Positions 1-8,878 are shown, counted from the first letter of the stretch. The stretch is DNA of 64,000 nucleotides from UBA6107 sp034430175 (GCA_034430175.1 DAOUFI010000012.1:1-64000); one strand, 5' to 3'. Notes: generated by a model not told the origin, from the letters alone. Program-made: numbers and translations.

Positions 1-1964
1 GTAAACGGTTCAAACCGCGTGCCACCGCCGTTAAAGAACTTGCCAAATGTTTCGTAATAAGTAAGACGTGTGGTCTGGATATATACGATCAATCCTTCAA
101 AGCCAACGATGAAGACCAGACCCACCAGGTACATAATCCAATATCCAACTCCGCCATTCGGTCCGACCATTTTGGCGAGGATAAAGAAAACTGCCGCGAG
201 ATTACCATGAGCCACGGCAAATGCGCCGACACGAACGAAGGACAGGCTGTTGCTCAGGAAACTGATCAAGACCTCGAACAATTCAAAGAATGCCTGGGCA
301 AAATAAATTCCGAAGCCGCCTTCCACCAGCGGGCGATGTCCCTCGATCAGGTGGATGAATACCTCAGAAAACATGACCAGAACCGTAAAGACGATTAGCA
401 GGATCATAAAGAAGTTTTTCGGCAAGGGCAGATTACTCAATGCTTCTGGAATTGGAAATATCTTCCCTACAACCGGCAATGCCCATCCGATCATAGAAAC
501 GTAAAGACCCAACCCAACCAAACCGTTGTGGCCAAAAATTGCTTGAGCGAAATTCTTGACTGTCAACAGGTTATAGATGTTGATCAAGAATCCAAGTATT
601 AAAACGATCACGCCCGCGCCGATGGTGATGATCAGAATAGTCATGATATCTTCGGTCGGCGCAAGCCACAACGGTTCAATCACCGTTCCTTCGTAACCCA
701 TGACGCTTCCGTACAGAAAACCAAAGATGGTTGCTGAAATACCACAAGCCAACAAGATGGGACCAAGCCCGCCAAAGAATTTTAGGGCCTTAATCTTCTT
801 GCTCATCACCAGCGCGCCAAAAATCGCGATCAACGCGCCGTGCCCCACATCACCGAACATGGCGCCAAAAAGGAGCGGGAACAGGATTGCCACGAGAGGT
901 GTTGGGTCCAATTCACTGTATTTTGGCTGCGCGTATGTTGTTACCGTAGATTGGAATGGACGGAACAATCGAGGATTGTTAAGCGCTGTCGGGACTCCTG
1001 ACGAATCCTTGCCCCGATCTGCTACCCTGGCCTCAATAATGATTTCAGAAGAGATCTTGCGTAAAGACGCCTTTAGACTTGTCAAATAATTTGAATATAA
1101 CCAGCCAACGATAACATAGGTATATTTCAATTTCCCATACCGAACGATCGCGTTCGCGGTCATATGACTGCTGCGTAAATCCCACATCAGGTCAAGCAAC
1201 TGGCCTTCCCTGGCTTCGCGCACTTTCTTCAATTGAGCTTGAAGACTGGCAATCTTATCTTTGGATTCATTAATGGAGCGATTGATCGACTCGATGATTT
1301 GAGCCGGAGTTCCATTCATATCATCTGGCAAAGTGAAAGGATCGAGGTAAGCACTCCGGGCAGCCCTGTCAAGGATTTCGGTGTTTGCTTTGGAACCAGC
1401 CAGCCAGATCACGGCTTTTTGTTGCTGCTGGCTCAATGGATAGAGCACAAACGGAATTCGCGAGAGACTCGTTCGCAGACGGTCGACGTTTTCATGCGGG
1501 AGCATTCCCAGGATCGAATGGATATACCGAGAATCGCTCATCTGCGAAAAATCGACATCCACATCAGCCAAGGCTTTCAATTGCTGAAGCATTCCCGAGA
1601 AATGTTCGATATTTTTATTTTCAATATTAATACCTTCGACCAGGCTTTTCACCTCGCTCTCGATTTCATCCACCACAAGTTTGGTGGATTCCTCATCCAG
1701 CGGATCCGCAAGATCGTGTTTCTTCATCGGTAATTGCTTGATATCGAGCGCCTGGATGATCGATTGCACGCGCCGCTCTAGGGCTGAATAAGCCGCGACC
1801 TTTTCCTGCCACTGGTTGGCTTGCGCGCTGTTTCTATCGCTACTCAGGTAATTGACATCGGTCTGGCTGAAAACACCCTGCCCGCTTAACGCACGGGTAA
1901 CCGGTAAGAGATCCTTGGCAGGAACGATTATTTCGACTTCAGTCATTTTTTGCGGATAGAACAT
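1..1964 (-). CDS. ntpI: V-type ATP synthase subunit I (C-terminus off the window)
   Basis: Membrane stator subunit a/I of a V/A-type rotary ATPase; it forms the ion half-channels against the c-ring. Reading from ATG at 1964 (RBS GAGGT just upstream) gives MFYPQKMTEVEIIVPAKDL, a long cytoplasmic coiled-coil half (to about residue 330), then hydrophobic helices. These include a segment rich in Gly/Phe around FPLLFGAMFGDVGHG, the family signature, and later SFVRVGAFAVAHG, which holds the family's functional arginine region. At least 654 residues are present with no stop before the edge. It follows subunit C by 32 bp on the same strand, so it belongs to the same operon. An in-frame ATG six codons later is an alternative start. 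Confidence 0.95.
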   Translation of the reverse strand, partial: MFYPQKMTEVEIIVPAKDLLPVTRALSGQGVFSQTDVNYLSSDRNSAQANQWQEKVAAYSALERRVQSIIQALDIKQLPMKKHDLADPLDEESTKLVVDEIESEVKSLVEGINIENKNIEHFSGMLQQLKALADVDVDFSQMSDSRYIHSILGMLPHENVDRLRTSLSRIPFVLYPLSQQQQKAVIWLAGSKANTEILDRAARSAYLDPFTLPDDMNGTPAQIIESINRSINESKDKIASLQAQLKKVREAREGQLLDLMWDLRSSHMTANAIVRYGKLKYTYVIVGWLYSNYLTSLKASLRKISSEIIIEARVADRGKDSSGVPTALNNPRLFRPFQSTVTTYAQPKYSELDPTPLVAILFPLLFGAMFGDVGHGALIAIFGALVMSKKIKALKFFGGLGPILLACGISATIFGFLYGSVMGYEGTVIEPLWLAPTEDIMTILIITIGAGVIVLILGFLINIYNLLTVKNFAQAIFGHNGLVGLGLYVSMIGWALPVVGKIFPIPEALSNLPLPKNFFMILLIVFTVLVMFSEVFIHLIEGHRPLVEGGFGIYFAQAFFELFEVLISFLSNSLSFVRVGAFAVAHGNLAAVFFILAKMVGPNGGVGYWIMYLVGLVFIVGFEGLIVYIQTTRLTYYETFGKFFNGGGTRFEPF

Positions 1965-1996
1965 AAATACCTCAAATAAAAGCGAAGTTCCTGTTT

Positions 1997-3055
1997 TTAC
2001 AGGTCAACCAGAAGATAGTTCTTATACTTATCGGTGGCAAGGTGATCAGCCTTGGCTTCGAACAGCACAACCAATTCCTGAATCTCCATGTCGCATAATT
2101 CCAGAAAACCAAGCACGATGCCAATTTGGAAAGGATTGCCAACAAAACATGCGTGACATTGATCGGCGATCTTCTTCTCCAGTAAATGCTCCAGCCTGGG
2201 TAATCCCGAATGCGGATCGGATAACATCTCGTCCAAGCCAGTTAAAAAAGGGTAGATCCGTTTAACGATCGGAGCCAGGTCAGCTCCAGCCGCGATAGCT
2301 CGGATATCTTCATCACGCACGCGGTATCCGAATGGAAGGGTATAGTTGATCACTTCTTCTTCCGATAGGTTATGATACACACGATAACGGATCGCCCACA
2401 TCAAATTATTCATATCCAGTAAAGAACCCAGAATCTTCTCCGCGTAGGATCGATCCTCCTTGGGAAGTTTCTTTACGGCTTTCCAAAGTTCGCGCCAATA
2501 ATCCAAATCAAGAGCCACTTCAATTGGGAAGAGGTTTTGCTCCGCGCTGTAACGCTTCATCGCAAAAGAAAGTGTGTCGTAATAAGGCGTTGTTTTGAGC
2601 AACTCCACAGCCTGGACGACATTCCCCGATTCGACCATTTCTTTGGCGGGAATTTCATTATCGCCGTCGTAGGGAAAAAGGACAAACCGAACCTTGTCCC
2701 ACGATGAATTCGTGATGATCCCACGCAACACTGCTTTAAGGTTATTAATCTCGTGGTAACGATATACCATCGTCAATAGCTCACGGGTATATTCTGGCGA
2801 ATTGTTAATGATTGAATGAGACGCTTCAGCCAACCTTGCCCGAATCAAAAAAGCTGCCCGACGAGCATTCAATTCCTTATCTTTAATGCGGTCAAGGTAA
2901 GGACCATAGACTGTATGCTTGAGCAGATTTAATAAGGCATCGAGGTCCGCTGCTTCACTGAGGTTGATAAGTTCCTGTTTCGTGAGCAAGGTCGAATACA
3001 TAGCCCGGACACGAGCGTTAATCGATGCGAAATCGGTTGCGGGATTAGGCGACAT
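1997..3055 (-). CDS. ntpC: V-type ATP synthase subunit C
   Basis: Subunit C/d (V0D, AC39 family), 352 residues, the usual length. It is the soluble funnel that couples the central rotor to the c-ring. The sequence is all-helical with the family's three-lobed repeat pattern, an N-terminal stretch INARVRAMYSTLLTKQE and a C-terminal stretch ending in YKNYLLVDL. It starts 3 bp after the stalk gene and is followed by subunit I, the standard neighbourhood of bacterial V-type clusters. The Shine-Dalgarno is weak (GACGGGA), which fits translational coupling to the upstream gene. Confidence 0.93.
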   Translation of the reverse strand: MSPNPATDFASINARVRAMYSTLLTKQELINLSEAADLDALLNLLKHTVYGPYLDRIKDKELNARRAAFLIRARLAEASHSIINNSPEYTRELLTMVYRYHEINNLKAVLRGIITNSSWDKVRFVLFPYDGDNEIPAKEMVESGNVVQAVELLKTTPYYDTLSFAMKRYSAEQNLFPIEVALDLDYWRELWKAVKKLPKEDRSYAEKILGSLLDMNNLMWAIRYRVYHNLSEEEVINYTLPFGYRVRDEDIRAIAAGADLAPIVKRIYPFLTGLDEMLSDPHSGLPRLEHLLEKKIADQCHACFVGNPFQIGIVLGFLELCDMEIQELVVLFEAKADHLATDKYKNYLLVDL

Positions 3056-3058
3056 GGA

Positions 3059-3370
3059 TTATTCCCGTCCCAGAACCCTCGAGATCACATAAGACACGGC
3101 GCGATCAAAATTCCGTTTAGCGGAATTTTCGTTGTGTTTGATCTGGCTTTCCGCGTCAGCCAAAATTTTTTCACATTGATCGGTTGGGTGGGATTTCGCC
3201 AGGAGCTCTTGGGCTTCGGATTCAGCGTTTGAACGGGATTTCTCCAGCAAGGTCTTCGCGTCCTTTTCAGCCTGGGCAGGGATCCGTTCTGCGTCTTTAA
3301 CAGATTTGTTATACGCTTCTACGGCTTTCTTTTCAATTTCGATCACTTCTTGAATGCGTTTTTCATTCAC
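3059..3370 (-). CDS. V-type ATPase peripheral stalk subunit (G/H-like)
   Basis: A 103-residue, highly charged, almost entirely helical coiled-coil protein (AEKDAKTLLEKSRSNAESEAQ), as expected for the peripheral stalk subunit G/H that pairs with subunit E. The start is GTG at 3370, preceded by GGGAG. It is the first gene visible in the leftward ATPase operon; subunits K, E, F, A, B and D are not in the window and may lie beyond the left edge. The identification rests on composition, size and position, since this family has little sequence conservation. Confidence 0.8.
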   Translation of the reverse strand: MNEKRIQEVIEIEKKAVEAYNKSVKDAERIPAQAEKDAKTLLEKSRSNAESEAQELLAKSHPTDQCEKILADAESQIKHNENSAKRNFDRAVSYVISRVLGRE

Positions 3371-3617
3371 GGCATTATCTCCCGAAGCTCAGCAATCAGA
3401 ACCTTTATTTTTCGCCTCGTCATATTACCCTCGGCGTGATGGTTGATTGTATCTATCTGGAGGATTTTGGTCAAGAGTCAGGCTCCATTTTTAATTGTCG
3501 ATTTTGGAGGATAAATCTTTACTATTTGAAGTGCTTCAAAATGTAAAAGGTTTATATTTTGAATAATTCCCAATTACTGCGATAATAATTGGATATCTAT
3601 CTGATAAGGAGAAAAAA
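3371..3617. promoter_or_regulatory. Divergent intergenic region, ATPase operon / membrane protein
   Basis: AT-rich gap between divergent genes. For the rightward gene a plausible promoter is TTGAAT at 3559-3564 and GATAAT at 3581-3586 with a 16-bp spacer, placing the start of transcription about 25 bp before the ATG. No equally clear promoter for the leftward operon was found by eye. Confidence 0.4.
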
Positions 3618-4241
3618 ATGGGTTCCTCAGAAATTACACAACGGGCGCAGTCAATCCTGCGTAGCGGCGAGAACTTCCAGTGGTATGTCATTCCACTTTT
3701 GGCACTCGTCATGTACATCTACGCGAATGAGTACAGCAAGAAAAACTATAAAGGCATCGCCGCCGGGTTGGCGCTTTACGGAGTGCACTGGTTTTTTGAG
3801 ATCCTCAACGCCCTCATTAAACAATGGACCGGCAACGCCCTCTGGACGGTACCGACCGGTACGTCTTTCCTGCTGCTTATCGGCGTCGGAATCGAACTCA
3901 GCCTGATGTTCTCAGTAGCCGGGCTCGTCCTTAGCAAGTTTCTACCAGAAGACCCGAAGAAGAAAATCCTCGGTATTAATAACCGCGTGTTCTTTGCTAT
4001 TCTGAACGCAGCGGGTTTTTCCATTATTGAAATCTTCCTGCATATGACACCGGCATTCTACTGGTATTACAGTTGGTGGGGTGCCATTCCTGTTTTTATC
4101 ACTGTATACATCCCCTTCTTCCTGGCCGCCTTCCTATGCTACGATTGGCAGCCCAAAATTCAGAAACGTTTCCTGGCTGTCGTTTGGGGCATTGACGCGG
4201 TTGCCATCATCATTTTCGCAGCCCTCCTCCACTGGATCTAG
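3618..4241 (+). CDS. Multi-pass membrane protein, unknown function
   Basis: A 207-residue protein with about six hydrophobic segments (for example residues 25-38, 50-66, 85-110, 128-142, 150-178 and 185-205), likely in the cytoplasmic membrane. ATG at 3618 follows GGAGA at ideal spacing. It begins with a soluble stretch MGSSEITQRAQ. It is monocistronic, with a strong terminator after it. I recognise no catalytic motif and no family. The abundance of aromatic residues (HMTPAFYWYYSWW) near the membrane interface is the only distinctive trait. Confidence 0.75.
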   Translation: MGSSEITQRAQSILRSGENFQWYVIPLLALVMYIYANEYSKKNYKGIAAGLALYGVHWFFEILNALIKQWTGNALWTVPTGTSFLLLIGVGIELSLMFSVAGLVLSKFLPEDPKKKILGINNRVFFAILNAAGFSIIEIFLHMTPAFYWYYSWWGAIPVFITVYIPFFLAAFLCYDWQPKIQKRFLAVVWGIDAVAIIIFAALLHWI

Positions 4242-4263
4242 ACAACCCGGACTGCGTAAAGAT

Positions 4264-4303
4264 GAACAGGTACTACTTATTCAGCAGTACTTGTTCATTT
4301 TTC
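4264..4303 (+). terminator. Rho-independent terminator
   Basis: An 11-bp inverted repeat (4264-4274 with 4286-4296, one G-U pair) followed by a run ATTTTTCTTTTTT. It ends the membrane protein transcript and overlaps the stop of the convergent gene at 4295. Confidence 0.85.
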
Positions 4304-4858
4304 TTTTTTCGACATTGAATTGTGGATTCCAACCGTCAGAATCAAGATCACACCTATGATTGCCAGCGCGGAAACAATCCCCCGGCAAACCAGAGGTGAA
4401 AGAAAACCGTAATAAAGCGATGAATATGAAAACTCGCGTGCGAAGATCAATTGTTCGTCCTCCCCCTGCCCTTTGAAGAATACCCAGAGAATATTATTGA
4501 TTTCGCCTTTTCTGGAAGCGCGAATTTTCCATGAGACAGATGTTTCTTCACCTGGAAGAATTACGGTCTGAACGGATCCCTCCGGCTGGATTTCAGCATC
4601 CGTGGTCTCCAGTTTAAAACGGACAGAGCGGGGTTGGTCATTAACAACATCGTCAACCGTGTTTAACTTAACAGACACCAACGCCCAATCGCCCGCCCAA
4701 CCACGCTCCGGAAGGTTAACAAGTAGAGAGCCTCTGCTTCCATCGGGAAGTTCGACAGACACCTGCTGTTGTGCATCGGAAGGAATCGCGATTGAAACCA
4801 CACCAAAAATCAATGCTAAGCAAAGAAGACAAATTCCCGCAATTCGATACCATCGCAT
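4295..4858 (-). CDS. Exported membrane-anchored protein, unknown function
   Basis: 187 residues starting MRWYRIAGICLLCLALIFG. The N-terminal hydrophobic segment (about 6-25) is a signal anchor. It is followed by an extracytoplasmic beta-rich domain of about 125 residues and a second membrane helix near the C-terminus (about 155-178) before a basic tail SMSKKEK. A longer reading frame begins upstream at 4930, but that segment contains a terminator and promoter, so ATG at 4858 is chosen. A -10 TATAAT ends only 7 bp before this ATG and no Shine-Dalgarno is present, so the mRNA may be leaderless. No family recognised. It sits directly downstream of the YvlB-like pair and may act with it. Confidence 0.7.
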   Translation of the reverse strand: MRWYRIAGICLLCLALIFGVVSIAIPSDAQQQVSVELPDGSRGSLLVNLPERGWAGDWALVSVKLNTVDDVVNDQPRSVRFKLETTDAEIQPEGSVQTVILPGEETSVSWKIRASRKGEINNILWVFFKGQGEDEQLIFAREFSYSSLYYGFLSPLVCRGIVSALAIIGVILILTVGIHNSMSKKEK

Positions 4859-4865
4859 GGATGAA

Positions 4866-4871
4866 ATTATA
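4866..4871 (-). promoter_or_regulatory. -10 box of a probable leaderless promoter
   Basis: TATAAT on the minus strand, with TACAGG before it, ends 7 bp upstream of the ATG at 4858. Transcription would start within a base or two of the start codon. It lies immediately after the terminator at 4879-4907. Confidence 0.5.
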
Positions 4872-4878
4872 CCTGTAT

Positions 4879-4907
4879 AAAAAAAGCCGGTACCAAATAG
4901 TACCGGC
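4879..4907 (-). terminator. Rho-independent terminator
   Basis: Perfect 8-bp GC-rich stem (4900-4907 with 4886-4893), 6-base loop, then seven T residues on the minus strand. It separates the YvlB-like operon from the next gene. Confidence 0.88.
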
Positions 4908-4926
4908 CTGAAATCAAAGAGAGCAA

Positions 4927-5550
4927 TCAAAAATCAGCGTGAAGATGGATGCTATGCTCCCCGTCACCATTAAGATCGACCTGAAGTACTTCTCCTTCTG
5001 CGAGTGAATCATTTAATTCAGACAGGATCTCATCGATCTTTCTTCCCTGAACATCGGCAGGCATTTTGTCTCCGAAAGTTTTGAACACCCACAAAGCCAA
5101 ATGGATCGGAAGAGGTGCCCAGATTAAGAACTTTTTTGGCTTTCCGTCTTCCGTTGAGCGAATACGCACCACCATCCAGTGTTCAGCGATCAATCGCCAC
5201 CCAAAGATAATAACGGCGATGGACAGGAACAGGAAGAACAAAGCAAACCAGAAACCTACACCCATCTGCGAGCGATCATAGCTGGAGTAAAGCCAGAAAC
5301 CTGATGCAGCCATGCAGATTACTCCCAACCAAAGGATAATTCCCCAAAGCGCCTTCCAACCTGCCGGAACCTTCTCGGGCAAGGAATCCGTGCTCTCAAC
5401 TGATATACTTTCTTCACGCGACACCGTAGCAGACTCCTGCCCAGTCTCTTCGCGATCAAGGATGGATAGCAGATCGGCACCCTCTTCAATACTTAATGTT
5501 CCGTTCTCAACTTTTTTCAATATTTGAAGTTTGTTTTCATCCCTGGTCAT
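4927..5550 (-). CDS. Membrane protein with N-terminal SHOCT/YvlB-like helical motif
   Basis: 207 residues. Residues 5-32 (KLQILKKVENGTLSIEEGADLL) match the short two-helix motif found in YvlB-like and SHOCT-like proteins. A linker follows, then two membrane helices (about 68-88 and 97-118) and a cytoplasmic C-terminal domain ending in GEHSIHLHADF. The start is well supported by CGGAGTGCTCG-ATG. It lies 11 bp after the GGD-repeat gene and ends at a terminator, so the two form a two-gene operon. In Firmicutes, similar combinations respond to cell-envelope stress; that role here is inference. Confidence 0.7.
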   Translation of the reverse strand: MTRDENKLQILKKVENGTLSIEEGADLLSILDREETGQESATVSREESISVESTDSLPEKVPAGWKALWGIILWLGVICMAASGFWLYSSYDRSQMGVGFWFALFFLFLSIAVIIFGWRLIAEHWMVVRIRSTEDGKPKKFLIWAPLPIHLALWVFKTFGDKMPADVQGRKIDEILSELNDSLAEGEVLQVDLNGDGEHSIHLHADF

Positions 5551-5561
5551 CGAGCACTCCG

Positions 5562-6650
5562 TTATTTTTCCAACGCCTGGAGGAGCTTTTCAGCTTCTTC
5601 CACCGAGATCTTCTTGTCTTGCAGCATTTTGAGTACCATCATCCTCTCTTCATCCGAAATCCCTTTTTTGGATTTCTCAGTTTCCGGTTTGGCATTCCCA
5701 TCAAAAGTAAAACCGTACACTTTTCCCTCTTTGGCCCGCATCTTTTCAGCCGCGCGGTGCAGGGCGTCTTCAGTTTGCCAACCAGCTTGCTTCAAGGAAT
5801 GATTCACCGACTTCATACCCTGTTTGATCTTCATCTCGATCTCCTTGCCAAAATCACGCCAGGTTTCCCCGAGATTATCGAAGACGAAGGAAAACTCATT
5901 TGTCGATTCCTTCCCCTCGCTGACGTCGATGTCTCCACCGGCTTGCAGCTCAACCTTGTTGCCCCCTTCGCCCAACGGCAAACTGTATTCGCTTTGTTCC
6001 ACGGAAAGCTGTTGTCCACAGGCGCTCACATTGATTTCCTCTCCGCTACTCTTCATTTCGAGTGTCGCGTGCGTTCCAGGAAGAACTCTAAAGGAAATAT
6101 CTCCACCAGCGTGAAGACGCGAGACAGGGATCTCAGCCGTGGAGCATTGAACGTGGATATCGCCTCCCGCGTTCACCTCCACTGCCCCGTTCAGCCCTGA
6201 AAGAGAGATATCCCCCCCGGCCATCACTGCTTTTACAGTGGATACTTTAAACCCGTCCAAATCGCCTCCCACCTGACGAATATCGAGGCTGCCTCCGATC
6301 TCGCGGCAGAAACAATCGCCACCTACCGATTCGATGGATACATCGCCCATGCTTTGCAGCACCAGGTCTCCACCAACTTTCTGAATTACAGCGCGGCTGG
6401 AAAGACCAGCTACGCTGGCGTCACCACCTACCCATTCAACGGTCAATTCAGCCTTACGTGGGATGGTGAGTTTGGCGTTTGAATCAGACTTAATGTAAAT
6501 CACACCGTTTTCATCCTTCATGCGGAAAGAATCACCGTCATCCACAATCGCAGTCAATTGCACGCTGTCACTGCCTTCGATCATGATATCGCCACCGGTC
6601 TTTACAACCAAACGGGCATCTTCTTTAATTGGAATGGTTGTTTGCTTCAT
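5562..6650 (-). CDS. YvlB-like protein with DUF4097-type GGD beta-repeats
   Basis: 362 residues. From about residue 15 to 270 the protein is a chain of short beta repeats, nine of which carry GGD (VGGDLVL, VGGDCFC, AGGDISL, AGGDIHV, AGGDIDV and others), as in DUF4097/YvlB adhesin-like beta-helix proteins. A helical linker follows, then a C-terminal two-helix motif (EERMMVLKMLQDKKISVEEAEKLL), also seen at the N-terminus of the next gene. No signal peptide is visible, so it is probably cytoplasmic. ATG at 6650 has a good RBS (GGAAAGAGCG). A longer frame to 6707 begins upstream of the predicted transcription start, so it was not used. Confidence 0.8.
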   Translation of the reverse strand: MKQTTIPIKEDARLVVKTGGDIMIEGSDSVQLTAIVDDGDSFRMKDENGVIYIKSDSNAKLTIPRKAELTVEWVGGDASVAGLSSRAVIQKVGGDLVLQSMGDVSIESVGGDCFCREIGGSLDIRQVGGDLDGFKVSTVKAVMAGGDISLSGLNGAVEVNAGGDIHVQCSTAEIPVSRLHAGGDISFRVLPGTHATLEMKSSGEEINVSACGQQLSVEQSEYSLPLGEGGNKVELQAGGDIDVSEGKESTNEFSFVFDNLGETWRDFGKEIEMKIKQGMKSVNHSLKQAGWQTEDALHRAAEKMRAKEGKVYGFTFDGNAKPETEKSKKGISDEERMMVLKMLQDKKISVEEAEKLLQALEK

Positions 6651-6666
6651 CGCTCTTTCCTTATCT

Positions 6667-6682
6667 GGCAAGTTTACTTGCC
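6667..6682. promoter_or_regulatory. 16-bp perfect palindrome in the leader (candidate operator)
   Basis: GGCAAGTTTACTTGCC lies between the promoter (start expected near 6699) and the RBS of the GGD-repeat gene. It could be a repressor site or an RNA hairpin. Confidence 0.5.
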
Positions 6683-6705
6683 GCATTATTAATTTTCTTT
6701 CTTTC

Positions 6706-6734
6706 ATAATAACAATTATTCAAGCATATGTCAA
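6706..6734 (-). promoter_or_regulatory. Sigma-70 promoter of the YvlB-like operon
   Basis: On the minus strand TTGACA (6734-6729), a 17-bp spacer and TATTAT (6711-6706). This is near-consensus and correctly placed for the gene starting at 6650. Confidence 0.75.
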
Positions 6735-6854
6735 TATATATTAAATAATCTTTATTTTTAGATTGATTTTTCTAATTTTATGATTTTTAAGAGTAATCCA
6801 AGATGGGTTTATAATCTTCGAGTGATCATGACCAAATTTCAGGAGATAAACCTT

Positions 6855-7271
6855 ATGAAACGAATCATCGTGCTCTTTTTGACCTGTGGATTGATCTTTT
6901 CATTGACAGCCTGTAGCGCTCAAGCAACCCCTGTTTACGCTGAAGGAGAAGAAAAAGACGCGGCGGCAGCCTCTGCTGAACCGTTCGCGCAGCACATTCT
7001 GGATGGAATTCAAAATAACGATTACGAAACCTTTGCCGTGGATTTCAATCCCTCCATGCGCTCCGCCATGACCCAGGGACAATTCGACAAGATCGTGACA
7101 ATGTTCGCCGATTATGGAGCGTTCAAGAGCCGTGAATTGATCAACGTCCAAATCATTGACTCATTTTACCGGGTCAATTATCAGTTGACCTTTGAAAAGA
7201 AAACGCTCATCATGGGCGTGGTCATCCCTCAAGGTGAAACTCCCGATGTGTCAGGGCTTTGGTTCAATTAG
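6855..7271 (+). CDS. Small lipoprotein, DUF3887-like
   Basis: 138 residues from MKRIIVLFL. A signal peptide with lipobox LTAC (Cys about 20) predicts a membrane-anchored lipoprotein. The mature part (AQHILDGIQNNDYETFAVDFNPSMRSAMT...) has the alternating helix/strand pattern of DUF3887/NTF2-like small exported domains. AGGAG precedes the ATG; the upstream in-frame extension to 6780 would destroy the signal peptide. A TATAAT at 6810-6815 may be its -10 box. It shares a bidirectional terminator with the next gene. Function is unknown. Confidence 0.75.
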   Translation: MKRIIVLFLTCGLIFSLTACSAQATPVYAEGEEKDAAAASAEPFAQHILDGIQNNDYETFAVDFNPSMRSAMTQGQFDKIVTMFADYGAFKSRELINVQIIDSFYRVNYQLTFEKKTLIMGVVIPQGETPDVSGLWFN

Positions 7272-7289
7272 ACTGCTCTTCATGAGATA

Positions 7290-7318
7290 AAAAGGACTGC
7301 TCGACAGCAGTTCTTTTT
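7290..7318. terminator. Bidirectional terminator between convergent genes
   Basis: Stem ACTGCT/AGCAGT (7296-7301, 7306-7311) with TTCTTTTT on the plus strand and CCTTTTTATC on the minus strand. Confidence 0.8.
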
Positions 7319-7321
7319 CGT

Positions 7322-8878
7322 TCATTGAGCAGAGAATTCTTCGCATGTGCCCAGATCTTTGAACTCATGCAGATCTTCATTCACCGTTTCATACAAGCGA
7401 TCCTCCAACAATGGATAATTTCCATCAAACCATTTATTAAAGATCGAACGGTAAAGATTGATCGGTGTCACGCAGCTTTGACCAGCGATACTCTTTTTTG
7501 GATCATACACAGCCAGAAAGATCTGGTGCCGGTTCGCGCCCGGGTACCCGTGATCGCCCTGGATGATAACAATCGAATTGGGATCCTCCCGGAGTATCTC
7601 CGACACAATGGGCAGCAGCCGGCTGTTCATGTACTCGATTGAGGTGAGATAAGCCGCGCGGATCACTGGATCGTCGAAATCGGTGCCGGTAGCCGCTCCC
7701 TGGTTTTTGAGCGGCATCAGACTGCCATCTGCGTCGAACACGAAGGGTACGTGGGTCACGGTCAGGTGAGCAAACACGAAACGCGGCGTGATATATGAAG
7801 GTAAATCCGGCAAAGTATCAAGAGCGAATAACTGTTCTTCATACTTGTCCAGGTTGACTGAACTTAAATCCTCCAGTGAACCGCTGAAAAAATCTGGGTC
7901 GTAATTTTCCGCCAGCTTCATAATTGTTCCTTCCAGAAACATCACCTCGAAGGAATTCAGGGAATTATTAAAAAGAGTCTGATGCCGTGGCGATTCGTAG
8001 AAATCGGCGTTGCTCCACAGAGACCAGCGGAACTCATTTTCGAACGCAAAAGTTTGGTAGCCGCTTTCTTCCAGCATCGAGCGCACCCGATTGTTCACCA
8101 GGCTGTTCACCAGTTTGTGTTGTTCATGATCTTCCCTGCCTGGCACGACCAGGGTATCCACCCAGTCCATGTTCAGAGCAGAACTCAACGAACTGATCGT
8201 CTCGTCATAATTGCTGTACGCGTGTTCCGGGACGATGAAACCAAGCGACTCTAGATCAGCCACGATCTGCGAATTGTCGTATCCAAAATCAGATTGAAGG
8301 GCATTCGTGCTGGTATACCCATCCAGGACGATGTGATAGATATTGGGAAGTGACCCCTCCGTTCGCAACGCCAGCCCCGAGGAATCAGCCTTCTCCGCGC
8401 TGGCTGCGGTGACCCCGCTTGCCCTGACCAAGATGAAATTGAAGACAATCAAAACAATCATTGCCAGCGCGATCCACCCTCCCAGGCTGCTCAACGTTTC
8501 ACCAGCTATTTTTACTCTGGCGAGCAGGTAGGTGAGAATCAGGAAGAGAACCACAAAGAATGTGAGCAGAATCCGAGCGCGACCCAGGTTGATCCCCGCC
8601 AGGGGATGCGCTGCCAAATAATAGTAAACACTGCCATAATTGAACAGGACCAACACGGTGTAACTGGTCAGCACCCGCACCTTATCGCCTTTGCGAAAAA
8701 TGAGCCACAAAAGCCCCTCGATCAAACCGGTCAGTAACAGCGAGACCAGCAGCGCTCTTTGAACGCGGAAAAACTCCACCTGGTAATAGTTGTGGAGATA
8801 CAGAATGATCGCCGGGAAAACGCCAAATACATATGGATAAAGATTCAGAATGACTTTTTTTACTCCCTTTACCAGCAT
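7322..8878 (-). CDS. Membrane-anchored sulfatase/phosphatase-superfamily protein
   Basis: 518 residues. Five membrane helices occupy residues about 8-155, followed by an extracytoplasmic domain of the alkaline-phosphatase/sulfatase fold. It shows the N-terminal metal-site motif NIYHIVLDGYTST (Asp-Gly-Tyr-Thr in place of the sulfatase Cys), HLTVTHVPF, and IIQGDHGYPG, the second Asp-His pair of the metal site. The architecture resembles LTA-synthase-like and phosphoethanolamine-transferase-like enzymes that modify envelope glycans or lipids, but the exact substrate cannot be told. It is monocistronic and divergent from the next gene. Confidence 0.78.
   Translation of the reverse strand: MLVKGVKKVILNLYPYVFGVFPAIILYLHNYYQVEFFRVQRALLVSLLLTGLIEGLLWLIFRKGDKVRVLTSYTVLVLFNYGSVYYYLAAHPLAGINLGRARILLTFFVVLFLILTYLLARVKIAGETLSSLGGWIALAMIVLIVFNFILVRASGVTAASAEKADSSGLALRTEGSLPNIYHIVLDGYTSTNALQSDFGYDNSQIVADLESLGFIVPEHAYSNYDETISSLSSALNMDWVDTLVVPGREDHEQHKLVNSLVNNRVRSMLEESGYQTFAFENEFRWSLWSNADFYESPRHQTLFNNSLNSFEVMFLEGTIMKLAENYDPDFFSGSLEDLSSVNLDKYEEQLFALDTLPDLPSYITPRFVFAHLTVTHVPFVFDADGSLMPLKNQGAATGTDFDDPVIRAAYLTSIEYMNSRLLPIVSEILREDPNSIVIIQGDHGYPGANRHQIFLAVYDPKKSIAGQSCVTPINLYRSIFNKWFDGNYPLLEDRLYETVNEDLHEFKDLGTCEEFSAQ

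Noticed and set aside
1233..1733. 166-codon plus-strand frame over ATPase subunit I
   Set aside because: Antisense shadow of a well-recognised gene.
5496..6200. 234-codon plus-strand frame over the GGD-repeat gene
   Set aside because: Antisense shadow; the minus frame has promoter, RBS, domain repeats and terminator.
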